DNA of 64,000 bases from Aedes albopictus (Eukaryota > Arthropoda > Insecta > Diptera > Culicidae): contig NC_085137.1 of the NCBI RefSeq assembly GCF_035046485.1, positions 253,664,733 to 253,728,732 of the forward strand. Reading direction: 5' to 3'. Both the position numbers and the translations under genes were made by a program. How positions within the stretch are numbered: position 1 is the stretch's first letter; each line of letters opens with the position of its first letter. Of the stretch, positions 1 to 15,000 are shown in pieces. The notes under the pieces are model-generated. The model had not been told where the DNA came from and searched no databases. It worked only from the letters and a program-made list of their open reading frames with translations.

Positions 1-2218
1 GGACGCTCACCGGCCACGTAAATAGTCTTTTCAGTTCGTTCGAAAGTCCCTTCAAGGAACAAATTGTCTTCTCGTCTGATAACTTGGGACCTCTCAGCAT
101 GTTGAAAAACTGTTGGTTTGGGGCGTTCAAAGTCTCCTTCAGGTCTTAAGTTATCCTCAGGACGAACTTGTTTCGGACGCTCTGCGGGTTGGAATGGGGC
201 CCTTTCAGGACGCTCAAAATCACCTTCTGGTCTCAGATTGTCATCGTGACGTATAGGCTTCTGTCTTTCACCAGGCTGATATCTTGGCTTCTCGGGTGAT
301 TCAAATGTTCCTTCTGGTCTCAAGTTGTCTTCAGGGCGAACTTGTTTTGGACGTTCAGCAGGTCGGAACGGAGTCTTCTCTGGACGTTCGAAGTCTCCCT
401 CAGGGCGAAGATTGTCATCGTGGCGAACAGGTTTTGGTCTTTCACCTGGTTGATATCTTGGTTTCTCGGGTGACTCGAATGTCCCTTCAGGTCTCAAATT
501 GTCTTCAGGACGAACCTGTTTCGGCCGCTCGGCTGGTCGGAACGGACTCTTTTCAGGTCGTTCAAAGTCTCCCTCAGGTCGAAGGTTATCGTCATGACGG
601 ATAGGCTTCTGTCTCTCACCGGGTTGATATTTTGGTTTCTCGGGAGATTCGAATGCTCCTTCAGGTCTTAGGTTATCCTCTGGACGAACTTGTTTAGGAC
701 GCTCGGCAGGTCGGAATGGAGCTTTCTCAGGTCGTTCAAAATCTCCTTCGGGGCGAAGATTATCATCATGACGAACAGGTTTGGGTCTTTCACCTGGTTG
801 ATATCTCGGCTTCTCAGGCGACTCAAAAGTTCCTTCTGGTTTCAAGTTGTCTTCAGGACGAATCTGTTTCGGACGTTCGGCCGGACGGAATGGAGACTTC
901 TCAGGGCGTTCAAAATCACCTTCGGGTCTAAGATTATCATCATGACGTATAGGCTTCTGTCTCTCGCCAGGTTGATATTTTGGTTTCTCTGGAGATTCGA
1001 ACGTTCCTTCTGGTCTCAGGTTATCCTCCGGACGAACCTGTTTAGGACGCTCGGCAGGTCGGAAAGGAGCCTTCTCAGGTCTTTCAAAGTCTCCCTCTGG
1101 ACGAAGATTATCATCATGGCGAACAGGTTTCGGTCTTTCACCTGGCTGGTATTTTTGTTTCTCTGGTGACTCAAATGTTCCTTCCGGTCTCAAATTATCT
1201 TCAGGACGAATCTGCTTCGGACGTTCGGCTGGTCTGAACGGACTCGTCTCAGGACGCTCAAAGTCTCCCTCAGGACGAAGGTTATCGTCGTGCCGAATGG
1301 GCTTCTGTCTCTCACCCGGCTGATATTTTGGTTTTTCGGGTGATTCGAATGTTCCTTCTGGTCTCAGGTTATCCTCCGGACGAACCTGTTTTGGACGTTC
1401 GGCTGGTCTGAACGGACTCTTCTCAGGACGCTCAAAGTCTCCCTCAGGACGAAGATTATCATCGTGGCGTACTGGTTTCGGTCTTCCACCTGGCTGATAT
1501 CTTGGTTTCTCCGGTGACTCAAATGCCCCTTCCGTTCTCAGATTGTCCTCTGGGCGAACCTGTTTAGGTCGCTCAGCTGGTCGGAAAGGACTCTTCTCAG
1601 GTCGCTCAAAGTCCCCTTCTGGTCTGAGGTTGTCATCATGACGAATTGGCTTCTGTCTCTCACCTGGCTGATACTTCGGTTTGTCAGGAGATTCGAATGA
1701 TCCTTCTGGTCTTAGATTGTCCTCTGGTCGTATTTGCTTCGGACGCTCAGCCGGTCGGAATGGCGTTTTCTCCGGCCGGTCGAAGTCTCCTTCAGGGCGC
1801 AAATTATCGCCATGCCGAATCGGTTTCTGCCGTTCACCAGGCTGATATCTGGGCTTCTCGGGAGACTCAAACGCTCCTTCTGGGCGTAAGTTGTCCTCAG
1901 GACGAATCTGCTTCGGTCTCTCTGCAGGCTGAAACTGTGTTTTCTCTGGTCGCACAAAGTCCCCTTCTGGTCTGAGGTTATCTTCATGGCGAATGGGCTT
2001 TTGCCTTTCAGCAACTATTGTGGATTCTTTCAGTCTGGAAATGTCAACGTTCTCGAAGTCCTCTTTAGTCCATGTTAGTCTACGATTGGACACATTCTGT
2101 TCGGTGCTGCTTCGTTCGATGGAGGAGGATTCTACGCGATTCAAATAATTATCGGCGTCTTCCTTTGTCCAAGTTCGGCGACGAACATACGTGCTTTCCT
2201 CATTGAGGTGTGAAGATT
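1..2218 (-). CDS. Exon 5: array of 29-residue repeats (open at left edge)
   Basis: The exon opens with about 65 unique residues, including two WTKED motifs ([16 protein letters not shown] and [12 protein letters not shown]). It then enters about 23 tandem units of 29 residues (87 bp) of the form R-(P/H)-x-D-N-L-R-P-E-G-x-F-E-x-P-E-K-x-x-(Y/F)-x-P-x-E-R. Two unit types alternate: [13 protein letters not shown] and [13 protein letters not shown]. The leftmost unit (about 1-120) has diverged, so the array may be near its end at the window edge. The minus frame is open throughout, and spacings of 87 multiples (253, 601, 949, 1297, 1645, 1819, 1993) show no frameshift. Confidence 0.8.
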
Positions 2219-3041
2219 CTGAAAATTAAATGAATTATTGAAAATCTTTGTGTTTGTGGCACTGTGTTATGTCATACCTTGCTGGTAAAAGTTTTCTGTG
2301 GTACTGACGGTGGCAAACTTTGACGATGAAGTCTTTTGGGTTGTTCCGCTGCCGCAGTTGAAGCAATTGTGGCGACTGAAAGTAAAACAGTAAGATCAAA
2401 ACTTTCGTCTGGGTAGATTTTGTTTAATGTTGCGCCAAAAGGGACAAAATCTAGAATATTTGATCAGAACATTTTAATATAATCAGGGTCAGTTTATATT
2501 TTTAGGAGCTCCTATAGCCACAGCTGCAAGACGAAGGTGGTCAGCATGAGCGTGCTTAAGGTGACGGATTCGATTCCTGGTCGGTCCAGGAACTTTTCGT
2601 AATGGAAATTTCCATGACTTCCTTGGGCAGTATCTTGAGTAGCTTCGTGCCACACGATATACACAATGTAAAATGGTGATTGGCAGAGGGAGCTCTCAGT
2701 TAATGACTGTGGAAATGCTCATAGAACACTAAGCCGAGAAGAAGGTTTTGTTACATTTGACGCAACGCCAAGAAGAAAAAGATGTTGAAAAGTCTCTATT
2801 CAGCGACCTCTCCGGCAACGCGCATTACTGTCGGCCAGGTTTCACCGAACAACATATGGTTTTAATGATCCGATGTCGAAGATGATACGAACATTCACGT
2901 TGGTTGAGGATCTTTTTGAATTCGAAGAATCGTCGCAAAGCTTTAAAAATAAGATTAATCGTTCGTCCATATTGTAAATGTCATTGTGTTTAGTTATGTT
3001 GTTTTTATTCATTAAGACTTTCAGGTCAGATGGATTATATG

Positions 3042-3072
<31 letters not shown>

Positions 3073-6000
3073 AGAGTGAATAACGCCTAAAGGTAGGCAA
3101 TTTCTTAGGAAAGATAACTTTATGGAAGCATCTATTATGAACGTCACGCTAAAATTGACAACACCTCTTTATTTCAGTGCTCCTCAAAAAAGCATTCCTT
3201 TGCCTAGAAGTTTCAGTTCTTTCGAAATTAGCATGGCCCATGATTCACGCTTGGGAACCACTGAGCTTTGCCACTCCAATTTATTGTATTATGTGCTCCT
3301 TGAAACGCAGAATTTTTTAGCTTAAGAACCACTGTACATTGCAATGCCACTATACTGTGATAATGTTTCTTGAGACAATCTAAAAACTGTTTTCACTTTC
3401 TAATCGAACTCTCGGTACTGGAGAAATTGGCATGACCCGTGGCCTCTGCTTGGGAGCCACTGGGTCTGTGCAACACCACTTTATTGTAATGAATGTAATA
3501 TACATTAGCGTTGTTCAAAAAATCGTTTTTGCTCTACACCACTTATTCAATTCGTAATCAGATCCTATGGCTTCTCCCAAAATTTGAGCTCAATTGGTGG
3601 AAAATTGTGACTGCACAAGCCCTTTAAAGTTTATATGAAAATTACTATGGGAAATTCAATCGACCGTAGGAGGGTTGATTGACCCTTGGTGCTCTTAAGC
3701 TCTTAAGGCTGCAAAACGGTGAGTCGATAAGGAGAACGTCCATATAGCTCTGGTCCTCACAAGTTCCTACCTCATGCTTCCACGGGTCAAGCGATTACAA
3801 AGACCGCCAGCTAAGAGTTGTGTGCTTAGCTGGTAGTGAAGCCTGGGCACTGTTGTCCTTCTGACTTCAGCTAGATTCAGGAGGTACGATTCGAGCGTTT
3901 GTTCAACAAGGAGGTGCGGCTCAAACAGCGTCTGTTCTGGCATCCAGCGGCTGAGTAAGAAAGGCTGCACCACGCCCAGCTAGATCCAAGGTGGTAGCTC
4001 CATCAGCGTGGTCGTCCTAGTGTTGGTTGGGACGTTAAACAGACTGGTACGACGGCGAATGTGAACAGTTTAAAAACAAGAAGAATGCAGCATGGGCGAC
4101 ACCGTACGAGAGCAAATGAGGCACGTTACAAACAGGCGCGGAACAGACAGAACTCAGTCTTCCGGATGAAGAAGCGCCAGCAGGAAGAACGAGATCGCGA
4201 AGCGATGGAAGAGCTGTACCGCGCTAAGGACACACGAAAGTCCTACGATAAGCTGAACCACTCGCGCAGAGGCTTTATGCCACAAGCCGACATGTGCCGA
4301 GATAATCACGGGAATATTCTCACGAGCTAGCGTGAGGTGGCGGAAGCATTACGATGAGCACCTCAATGGCGACGTTGCAAGTACCGAAGGTGGCGTGGTA
4401 ACAGATCTAGGAGTATGTGCACAGGACGAAAGACTTCCGGCCCCTGACCTTCAAGAGATTGAGGAGGAGGTTGGCCGGTTGAAAAACAACAATGCCGCTG
4501 GAGCAGATCAACTACCAAGCGAGCTTATGGAGTGTTTTAAATTGAAAAATTTATCAAAAGTGAATAAATAATTCTTTCGGAAGTCCTTAATTACTGGATT
4601 TAAGGATAGACTTGTTAGAATCCCTTGAAAGTCTTGAAAATTTATATTTAATTATTTTTACTTGAATTTTCTTCCCCTTACGTGACCGTTTTTAAATCAC
4701 GTAGACTTTTTGAGGGATTTGGGTTGGTGTGGGTTCTGGAAAAAAGTCCACACGCCAAGGAAAGTCTACGAGGGGGGGAGGGAGGTTTCGTTCTGAGATG
4801 GCCAAATATTGGTCTCCGTGGTTTATGAACAGTTCCTAAACGGCTGTACTAATTTTGTTAAAAGTTCAGAATACCAAAACCAACCTGTTTTTAAGCTTTA
4901 TTGATGTTCCGAAAAAAATATACAGTAGACCATAACTGCAACATGTTTACGTTTAACTTAGCGAACAAAATTCGATAATTGCAACAAGATGTCAACAAGA
5001 TGTCAAGAATCTCTGTAGATGTATTTACATAAAAGCAAAGTAGATTAAAACAATCAGTCGGATTGATTTTTGTTTTCAAAACTCACCGATACGCCTTAAA
5101 GTATGCAACCCGGTTAGAATGATTTTAGTCAAATCGACACTGATTTTTCATTTGGGCCTAACTGACATTTTCGAGTTCTCTTCATCGATCCTCGTTTTGT
5201 GTTATCACAGAATGTGTATTGACTTTTCCAAAGTTTTTTTGGTTGAAATGCGAAGAAGACGACTACATGTTGCTAAAGGAACAAAAAGAATAATGATTTT
5301 GTTTGTTGGCACGGTAAAGGCTGGGTATGCTGCGCAATTCAGATTCCATTGTGATCCACTAGCCTCTGCCCAGCAACTCCTATCCCTACCTCCACGCGAT
5401 ACCAGCCGGAAACTATGAGCAACCTTAGGGAAGATCGGGTAACCAACCCCGGTGGGAACTTTGGTCGTAGGCTGACAGGGATGGGGGGTTTGCTTCGGTA
5501 AACCTGAGCCTCTGTTCTTCAGGAGGAGCGGCTCACAACAGCTCCTGATCCCCATGTTAGGGGCTGATCTACGTCCGAGTTCCAGGGAAGGACTCTAAGC
5601 TCAACTGTACACTATGGTCCTCCGGAAAGTAGGGGGTTGGTGTCAGGCCCTACGAGCCAGCCGTAAAAACAATTGCGGGTTCGGTATCGTAGCGCTGCAG
5701 GAGGTGTGTTGGACAGGATCCATGGTGCGAACTTTTAGAGGTAATCATACCATCTACCAGAGCTGCGGCAACACACGCGAGCAGGGAACAGCTTTCATCG
5801 GGATGGATGATATGCAGAGGCGCGTGATCGGTTGGTGGCCGATCGACGAAAGAATGTGCAGGTTGAGGATCAAGGTTCAACTTCAGCATAATAAACGTGC
5901 ACAGCCCACACTCCGGAAGTACTGATGATGACAAGGACGCATTTTACGCGCAGCTTGAACGCGAGTACGATCGCTGCCTAAGCCACGACGTCAAGATCAT

Positions 6001-9000
6001 CATAGGTAATTTGAACGCTCAGGTAGGCCAGGAGGAGGAATTCAGACCGACGATTGGTAAGTTCAGCGCTCCCCAGCAGACGAACGAAAACGGCCTACGA
6101 CTCATTGATTTCGCCGCCTCCAAAAATATGGCCATACGTAGCACCTTTTTCCAACACAGCCTCCCTTATCGTTACACCTGGAGATCACCACAGCAGACAT
6201 AATCTCAAATCGACCACGTTCTGATTGACGGACGACATTTCTCCGACATTATCGACGTCAGGACCTACCGTGGCGCCAACATCGACTATGACCACTATCT
6301 GGTGATGGTCAAACTGCGCCCAAAACTCTCCGTCATCAACAATGTACGATACTGGCGACCTAGAGCGACTGAAGCAACCGGATGTCGCCTCAGCATACGC
6401 GCAGAATCTCGAGGCCGCGTTGCCAGACGAGGGCGAGCTCGATGAGGCTCCTCTAGAGGACTGCTGGAGTACAGTGAAAGCAGCCATCAACGATGCAGCC
6501 GAGAGCACCATCGGGTACGTGGAAAGGAATCGACGGAACGAATGGTTCGACGAAGAGTGCAGAATGGTTTTGGAGGAGAAGAATGCAGCGAGGGCGGTAA
6601 TGCTGCAGCAAGGGACTCGACAGAACGTGGAACGTTATAAACAGAAGCGGAAACAGCAGACCCGCCTCTTTCGGGAGAAAAAGCGCCACCTGGAAAAAGC
6701 GGAGTGTGAAGAAATGGAACTGCTGTGCCGTTCCCAAGAAACACGGAAGTTCTATCAGAAGCTCAAAGCATCCCGCAACGGCTTCGTGCCGCGAGCCGAA
6801 ATATGCAGGGATAAAGACGGAGGCCTCTTGACGGACGGACGTGAGGTGATCGAAAGGTGGAAGCAGAACTTCGATCAGCACCTGAACGGCGTGGAGAACG
6901 TAGGCACGGGAACCCACGGCAACGGAGGAAACGACGACGCCAGTGCAGCGGAGGACGGAAATGAACCAACTCCCACGCTGAGGGAAGTTAAGGATGCCAT
7001 TCACCAGCTCAAAACCAACAAAGCAGCTGGTAAGGATCGTATCGCAGCTGAACTCATCAAGATGGGCCCAGAAAAGTTGGCCACCTGTCTGCATCGGCTG
7101 ATAGTCAGGATATGGGAAACCGAACAGCTACCGGAGGAGTGGAAGGAAGGGGTAATCTGCCCCATTCACAAGAAAGGCGACCATTTGGAATGTGAGAACT
7201 TCAGGGCGATCACTATTTTGAATGCTGCCTACAAAGTGCTATCCCAGATCATCTTCTGTTGTCTGTCACCTTAAACGAATGAGTTCGTGGGAAGTTATCA
7301 AGCCGGTTTCATCGATGGCCGATCGACAACGGACCAGATCTTCACCGTACGGTAAATCCTCCAGAAATGCCGTGAATACCAGGTCTCAAAGCATCACCTG
7401 TTCATCGACTTCAAAGCGGCATACGACAGTATCGGCCGCGCAGAGCTATGGAGAATCATGTACGAAAACGGCTTTCCTGGGAAGCTGACTAGACTGATTA
7501 AAGCAACGATTGACGGTGTGCAAAACTGCGTAAGGGTTTCGGGTGAACTATCTAGTTCATTCGAATCTCGCCGGGGACTGCGACAAGGTGATGGACTCTC
7601 ATGCCTACTCTTCAACATCGCTCTGGAAGGTGTGATGCGACGAGCCGGGCTCAACAGCCGGGGAACGATTTTCACAAAATCCGGACAATTTGTGTGCTTT
7701 GCGGACGACATGGACATTATTGCCAGAACATTTGGAACGGTGGTAGAGCTGTACAGCTGCCTGAAACGCGAAGCAGAAAAGGTCGGACTAGTGGTGAATG
7801 CCTCAAAAACAAAGTACATGCTGGTAGGCGGAACCGAAAACGACCGGATCCGTCTGGGTAGTAATGTTACGATAGACGGGGATACTTTCGAGGTGGTGGA
7901 GGAATTCATCTACCTCGGATCCTTACTGACGGCTGACAACAACGTGAGCCGTGAAATACGAAGGCGCATCATCAGCGGAAGTCGGGCCTACTACGGGCTC
8001 CAGAAGAAACTGCGGTCGAAAAAGATTCACCCACGCTCCAAATGCACCATGTACAAAACGCTGATAAGACCGGTTATCCTCTACGGGCACGAGACATGGA
8101 CCATGCTCGAGGAGGACCTGCAAGCACTCGGAGTTTTCGAGCGACGCGTGCTAAGGACGATCTTCGGCGGTGTGCAGGAGAACGGTGTGTGGAGGAGAAG
8201 AATGAACCTCGAGCTCGCTGCACTTTACGGCGAACCCAGCATCCAGAAGGTGGCCAAAGTCGGAAAGATACTGCAAAGCTGGTGTTTGCAACTGATCTGG
8301 TTGGCACAAGAAGGCGTGGAGCGCAGAGAGCACGATGAGTGGACCAGGTGGAGCGTGATTTGGCGAGCATCGGGCGCGACCGAGGATGGAGAGCGGCAGC
8401 CACGAACCGTGTATTATGGAGAAATATGTATTGTTGATTCACTTTTATCTTGAATTTGATGTAATACTAAATAAATAAATGAATGAATAAATGGTTTTGT
8501 TTGTTTTGATCAAGTTATTAGCGAAAGAGAGAGTCGACGAAGAGAAATCGATCAAGTCAGTTAGGCCCTTATGAAAAATCATTGTCGAAATGCATAATTA
8601 TGTGAAAGTCATTTTTTAACTTTTGTACATATGTTCGGACTCAATGAACCGAATAAAATGAAACTTTGAACATCCATGATTCATACTGTTCAGGACGGTG
8701 CTGTATTACCCCGATTTCTCTCCCAGGAGAGCGTACTGGCAAGTGATGGGAGAGAAACGACTCCTAGGAAGAATGACGACTTCGTAGCCAATCGTTCGCA
8801 GCTACACCAACAGTAGTTAAACTGGAGCCACACGACACACACGCTACACAGTAAACATCGGATTTATAAATGAATTGTTGGACAGGACAGGACAGCAAAA
8901 GGGACTAGAAATGTAAGATAATAAATAAAATTGTACTGAACTAACATACAAATAACTAACTAATATTGATAGATAATGAATTGAATATGTAATATGAACT

Positions 9001-12000
9001 TAAAAACTATGTATGTTGAACTTAAACTAAATAATTAAATATAATTACAGCTAAAAGGAAACTCAAAAATAATAAAACGAGTTTCGCTCATTGGATCGTC
9101 CGAAACAACAGTTCCTGGCCAACAAACTTTTAGATTTCTAACTGCGAAGGGAATAATTATCCATTTCGACCGTTTCAATCATCACCACGCGGTAGCAGCA
9201 GTTCGCAATGGCGGCCAGATACACATTAGACTGTCCCAAAAAAAATCGATGTTCGAAAAGTCAAGGTGCTCAACCCTTAAATGAAAGATATGCATATTTG
9301 AAGCGTTTTTGTAGAACATTTCGATTTTCTAAAAAATCGTGTAGAGGTTCCGCCAGGGCGATTTTTGAAAAATGACCCTTTTTCATGAAAATTCTGAAAA
9401 AAATATTTTTTTCGTAATATTTTTTCAACATCTGAATTTTTTAAATATTTTTATATTTCCCTATGGACCTATAGGCATTCTTTATGGGTATTAGTTTTTG
9501 AAATAATGTGTTTATATTGACAGCAGAACCTTTTTTGTGCTGATAAAATGTCTATTTTTTAAGCATTTTTCTTCAAAATTTGCTAAAAAAACACATGTAC
9601 AAATTTTTATTTTCAACCATGGAAATTTCATCTGATAGTACTATTCGTATGCGTCATTTCTCTAAAAAAAGATTTAAAATATCTTGTCTATAAGCTGAGA
9701 TATTACGCTTTTCAAGAATGGACAATTTTTCAAATATTTGCAAAACTTTGTACGTTGGTCTTTGTGCCACCCTAATTCATTTTCATTCATTTATTTAGTA
9801 CACATCAAATTCATGATAATACTGAATCAACAATTTGCCGCCATAATACTCGATTTGCAGCTGCAGCTCTCCATCCTCGGTCACGCCCAACACTCGCCAG
9901 ATCACGCTCCACCTGGTCCGCCCATCGTGCTCTCTGCGCTCCACGCCTTCTTGTACCAACCGGATGGTTAGCAAACACCAACTTTGCAGGGTTGTTGTCC
10001 GGCATTCTTGCAACATGCCCTGCCCATCGTATCCTTCCAGCTTTGGCCACTTTCTGGATACTGTGTTCGCCGTAAAGTGCAGCGAGCTCGTGGTTCATCC
10101 TTCTCCGCCACACAGCGTTCTCCTGCACACCGCCGAAGATCGTCCTTAGCACCCGTCGCTCGAAAACTCCGAGTGCTTGCAGGTCCTCCTCGAGCATCGT
10201 CCATGTCTCGTGTCCGTAGAGAACCACCGGTCTTATTAACGTCTTGTACATGGTACATTTGGTGCGGGGGTGAATCTTTTTTGACCGCAGTTTCTTCTGG
10301 AGCCCATAGTAGGCACGACTTCCACTGATGATGCGCCTTCGCATTTCACGGCTCACGTTATTGTCAGCCGTTAGCAAGGAACCGAGGTAGACGAATTCTT
10401 CTACCACCTCGAAAGTATCCCCGTCTATCGTAACATTGCTGCCAAGGCTTGTCCTGTCTCGCTCAGTCCCACCTACCAGCATGTACTTTGTCTTAGCCGC
10501 ATTCACCACCAGTCCGACCTTTGCTGCTTCACGTTTCAGGCGGGTGTACTGTTCTGCCACCGTTCCAAATGTTCTGGCAATAATATCCATGTCATCCGCA
10601 AAACAGACAAATTGGCTGGATTTCGTGAAGATCGTACCCCGGCTGTTGAGCCCGGCTCGTCGCATAACACCTTCCAGGGCGATGTTGAATAGTAGGCAGG
10701 AAAGTCCATCACCTTGTCGTAGTCCCGTCGAGATTCAAATGAACTGAATAGCTCACCCGAAATCCTTACGCTGTTCTGCACACCGTCCATCGTTGCTCTT
10801 ATCAGTCTAGTCAGCTTCCCGGGGAAGCTGTTCTCGTCCATAATTTTCCATAGCTCTGTGCGGTCGATACTGTCGTATGCCGCTTTGAAGTCGATGAACA
10901 GGTGATGCGTTGGGACCTGGTATTCACGGCATTTCTGGAGGATTTGCCGTACGGATCTGGTCCGTTGTCGACCGGCTGTCAATGAAACCGGCTTGGTAAC
11001 TTCCCACGAACTCATTTACTTTAGGTGAAAGACGACGGAAGATGATCTGAGATAGCACTTTGTAGGCGGCATTCAAAACGGTGATCGCTCGAAAGTTCTC
11101 ACACATTAACTTGTCGCCTTTCTTGTGGATGGGACAGATTATCCCTTCCTTCCACTCCTCCGGTAGCTGTTAGGTTTCCCAGATCTTGACTACTAACTGG
11201 TGCAGACAGGTGGCCAACTTTTCCGGGCCCATCTTGATGAGTTCTGCTGCGATACCGTCCTTACCAGCCGCTTTGTTGTTTTTCAGCTGGTGGATGGCAT
11301 CCTTAACTTCCCTCAGCGTGGGAGTTGGTTCGTTCCCGTCCTCTGCTGCACCAACATAGTCATTTCCTCCGCTGCCTTGGTCCTCCGTGCCTACATTCTC
11401 TTCGCCATTCAGGTGCTCGTCGAAGTGCTGCTTCCACCTTTCGATCACCTCACGTTTGTCCGTCAGGAGGCTCCCTTCCTTATCCCTGCATATTTCGGCT
11501 TGCGGCACGTAGCCTTTGCGGGATGCGTTGAGCTTCTGGTAGAACTTGCGTGTTTCCTGTGAACGGCACAGCAGTTCCATTTCCTCGCACTCCGCTTCTT
11601 CCAGGCGGCGCTTTTTCTCCCGGAAGAGACGGGTCTGCTGCTTCCGCTTCTGTCTGTATCGCTCCACATTCTGTCGGGTTCCGTGCTGCAGCATTACCGC
11701 CCGCGCTGTATCCTTCTTCTCCAGAACCGCTCTACACTCCTCGTCGAACCAATCATTTCGTCGACTCCGTTCTACGTACCCGATAGTGCTCTCGGCTGCG
11801 TTGTTGATGGCTGCTTTCACTGTACTCCAGCAGTCCTCTAGAGGGGCCACATCGAGCACACCCTCGTCCGGTAACGCTGCCTCGAGATTCTGCGCGTATG
11901 CGGTGGCGACATCCGGTTGCTTCAGTCGCTCTAGATCGTACCGGGGCGGCCGCCGGTAATGTACATTGTTAATAACGGAGGGTTTTGGGCGCAGTTTAAC

Positions 12001-15000
12001 CATCACCAGGTAGTGATCGGAGTCAATATTAGCGCCACGATAGGTCCTGACGTCGATAATGTCGGAGAAGTGCCGTCCATCAATCAGAACGTGGTCGATT
12101 TGCGATTCCGTTTGTTGTGGTGATCTCCAGGTGTAACGATACGGAAGGCTGTGCTGGAAGAAGGTGCTACGAATGGCCATGTTCTTGGAGGCGGCGAAAT
12201 CGATGAGGCGTAGGCCATTTTCGTTCGTCAGCTGGTGGGCGCTGAACTTTCCAATCGTCGGTCTGAATTCCTCCTCCTGGCCTACCTGAGCGTTTAGATC
12301 CCCTATGATGATCTTGACGTTGTGGTTTGGGCAGCGGTCGTACTCGCGTTCGAGCTGCGCGTAAAATGCGTCTTTGTCATCATCAGTGCTTCCGGAGTGA
12401 GGGCTGTGCACGTTTATTATGCTAATGTTGAAGAATCGGCCCTTGATCCTCAACCTGCACATTCTTTCGTCGATCGGCCACCAACCGATCACGCGCCTCT
12501 GCATGTCGCCCATCACTATAAAAGCTGTTCCCAGCTCACGTGTGTTGCCGCAACTCTGGTAGATGGTATGATTACCTCTAAACGTTCGCACCATAGATCC
12601 TGTCCAACACACCTCCTGCAGCGCTACGATTCCGAACCCGCGGTCCTTCAGTATATCGGCGAGTATGCGGGTGCTCCCGATGAAGTTGAGAGATCTGCAG
12701 TTCCACGTACCGAGCTTCCAATCGCAAGTCCCTTTTCGTCGCTGTGGTCGTCGCCATTGGTATCGGTTCGCATTCTTCTCTTGTTGATTTTCCGGTGCTA
12801 GTCTTTTTTACGGCTAGCGCGCAGGGCCTGACACCAACCCACTAACCCAGGGAGCTGGGCTTACCTTCCCGGAAGCTACGGGTTCTACATTGGCATTTCC
12901 TCCAACTACAGTGCTAAATAGCTAGCCTCGAGCGCCAGTCTTCGCCGGGGGTTGTGTTTTTAATGGGCGCCCAGGAGATAATATTTTACCTGAGCTTCCA
13001 CCCCCTTGTGCCACCCTAATGTATGTATATTAATGAAGGTTAGGCTTGAAATAAAAGCTTTACTTGTTAGATGGTTCAAACATGGATTGTTTTATATTCT
13101 GGGATGGTTGGCAGTAGATTCATGAAAGGCTTTTATGTGAATAACTACAACATTGACGAGTGTCGTGATTACTGGTAGCGACGTATTAAGTTCGAGATTA
13201 TTTCATGGAATCCCTGACAACTGCGCCCTTTTTTGTTAAGTAGGTATAATCATTCAGTTCAGAGATTACGTCATGGTGATGAAATCAATAAAAAACCTAA
13301 TAAATTCAAGATAGATTCGAAATGGGCTTTTTATATAGTAGACCAAATTTAGTTTTCGTAGAAATAAGTGATTTTTTCTCTTAAACATTACAGGTAGAAT
13401 CAACTCTTTTTTTTTAATTTCAACACAAATTTAGAATGAAAAACAGTATGGAAGGAATATGTATGCATTTAAATTACAAAAAAAAATGTGTAAATTGTGA
13501 AAAATGCTGTTTCTCTGTTAAATTTTAGACAAGGTCTTGTAATCACATTCAAATCACGACTTAGGAAGTCCAGAACTTCCCACAGATTTGAAAATTCAAT
13601 TCTTAAGCTCTATCAAAAAGCAAAACTTCAGACAAATGAATGCATCAGTAAGTCTCAAGGTAAAGGCACAATTTTCAAATTGGACGATTTCATATGTAAT
13701 TCGGCATTGTGGTGCAAAGTTGATTGGACAAACGCCGTTTGTCATACAAAATTGCCAACTTTGAGATGCTATAACTACATTTTCTTCAATGAAATGAGTT
13801 CAAATTTTGACACAAAACTAGAAATAATGCTGAATTTCGCGTATGAGAAATACAAAACGTTTCTGATCACATATCTTGGCGCTGCAAGGCAACTAAAATG
13901 TACAAAACTGATCGGACAGCAACACACGTGTAAATCAAAGGGCTGCGTTGTCCGATCACTTCTTAATATTTTGGTTACCATGTCACGCCCAAACTTGCGA
14001 TCAGAAATTATTTGTATTTTGTATACACAAAATTCAGCATATTTGTGGTTTCACGTGAATTTGAGATCTTGAAGCATTGAGGAATCAACATTTAAACATC
14101 AGAAAACTAAGTACTTCCCCAAAAGCTAAATATTGTGTTTAATATTATAAATTTCGTTTGAATCAATTTTAACCTAATTAGGTTTTTTATATTGATTTCA
14201 CCGTCATTATGTAACCACTGAATGGAATGATTATTCCTACTTAACAAAAAAAGGGCGCAGTAGTCGGGGATTCCATGAAATAATCTCGAACTTAATAAGT
14301 CGCTACCAGTAATCACGACACCCGTCAATGTTGTAGTTATTCACATAAAGGCCTTTCATGAATCTACTGCTAACCATCCCAGAATATAAAACAATCCATG
14401 TTTGAATCATCTAACAAGTAAAGCTTTTATTTTAAGCCTAACCTTTATTAATATACATACATTAGGGTGGCACAAAGTCCAACGTACAAAGTTTTGCAAA
14501 TATTTGAAAAATTGTCCATCCTCTAAAAGCGTAATATCTCAGCTTATACACAAGATATTTTAAATCTTTTTTTAGAGAAATGACGCATATCAATAGTACT
14601 ATCAGATGAAATTTCCATGGTTGAAAATAAAAAATAATACATGTGTTTTTTTAGCAAATTTTGAAGAAAAATGCTTAAAAAATAGACCTTTTATCAGCAC
14701 AAAAAAGGTTCTGCTGTCAATATAAACACATTATTTCAAAAACTAATACCCTTAAAGAATGCCTATAGGTCAATAGGAAAATATAAAAATATTTAAAAAA
14801 ATCAGAAGTTGAAAAAATATTACGAAAAAAATAGTTTTTTTCAGAATTTTCATGATAAAGGGTCATTTTTCAAAAATCGCCCTGGCGGAACCTCTAAACG
14901 ATTTTTTAGAAAATCGAAATGTTCTACAAAAATGCTTCAAATATGCATATCTTTCATTTAAGGGTTGAGCACCTTGACTTTTCGAACATCGATTTTTTTT

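Noticed and set aside
284..2014. Plus-strand and off-frame ORFs across the 87-bp array
   Set aside because: They are shadows of the minus-strand repeat frame: the repeat is in multiples of three, so every frame that lacks a stop in one unit stays open.
6453..7094. 213-codon minus ORF opposite RTE copy A
   Set aside because: Antisense shadow of the charged linker and RT; no domain of its own.
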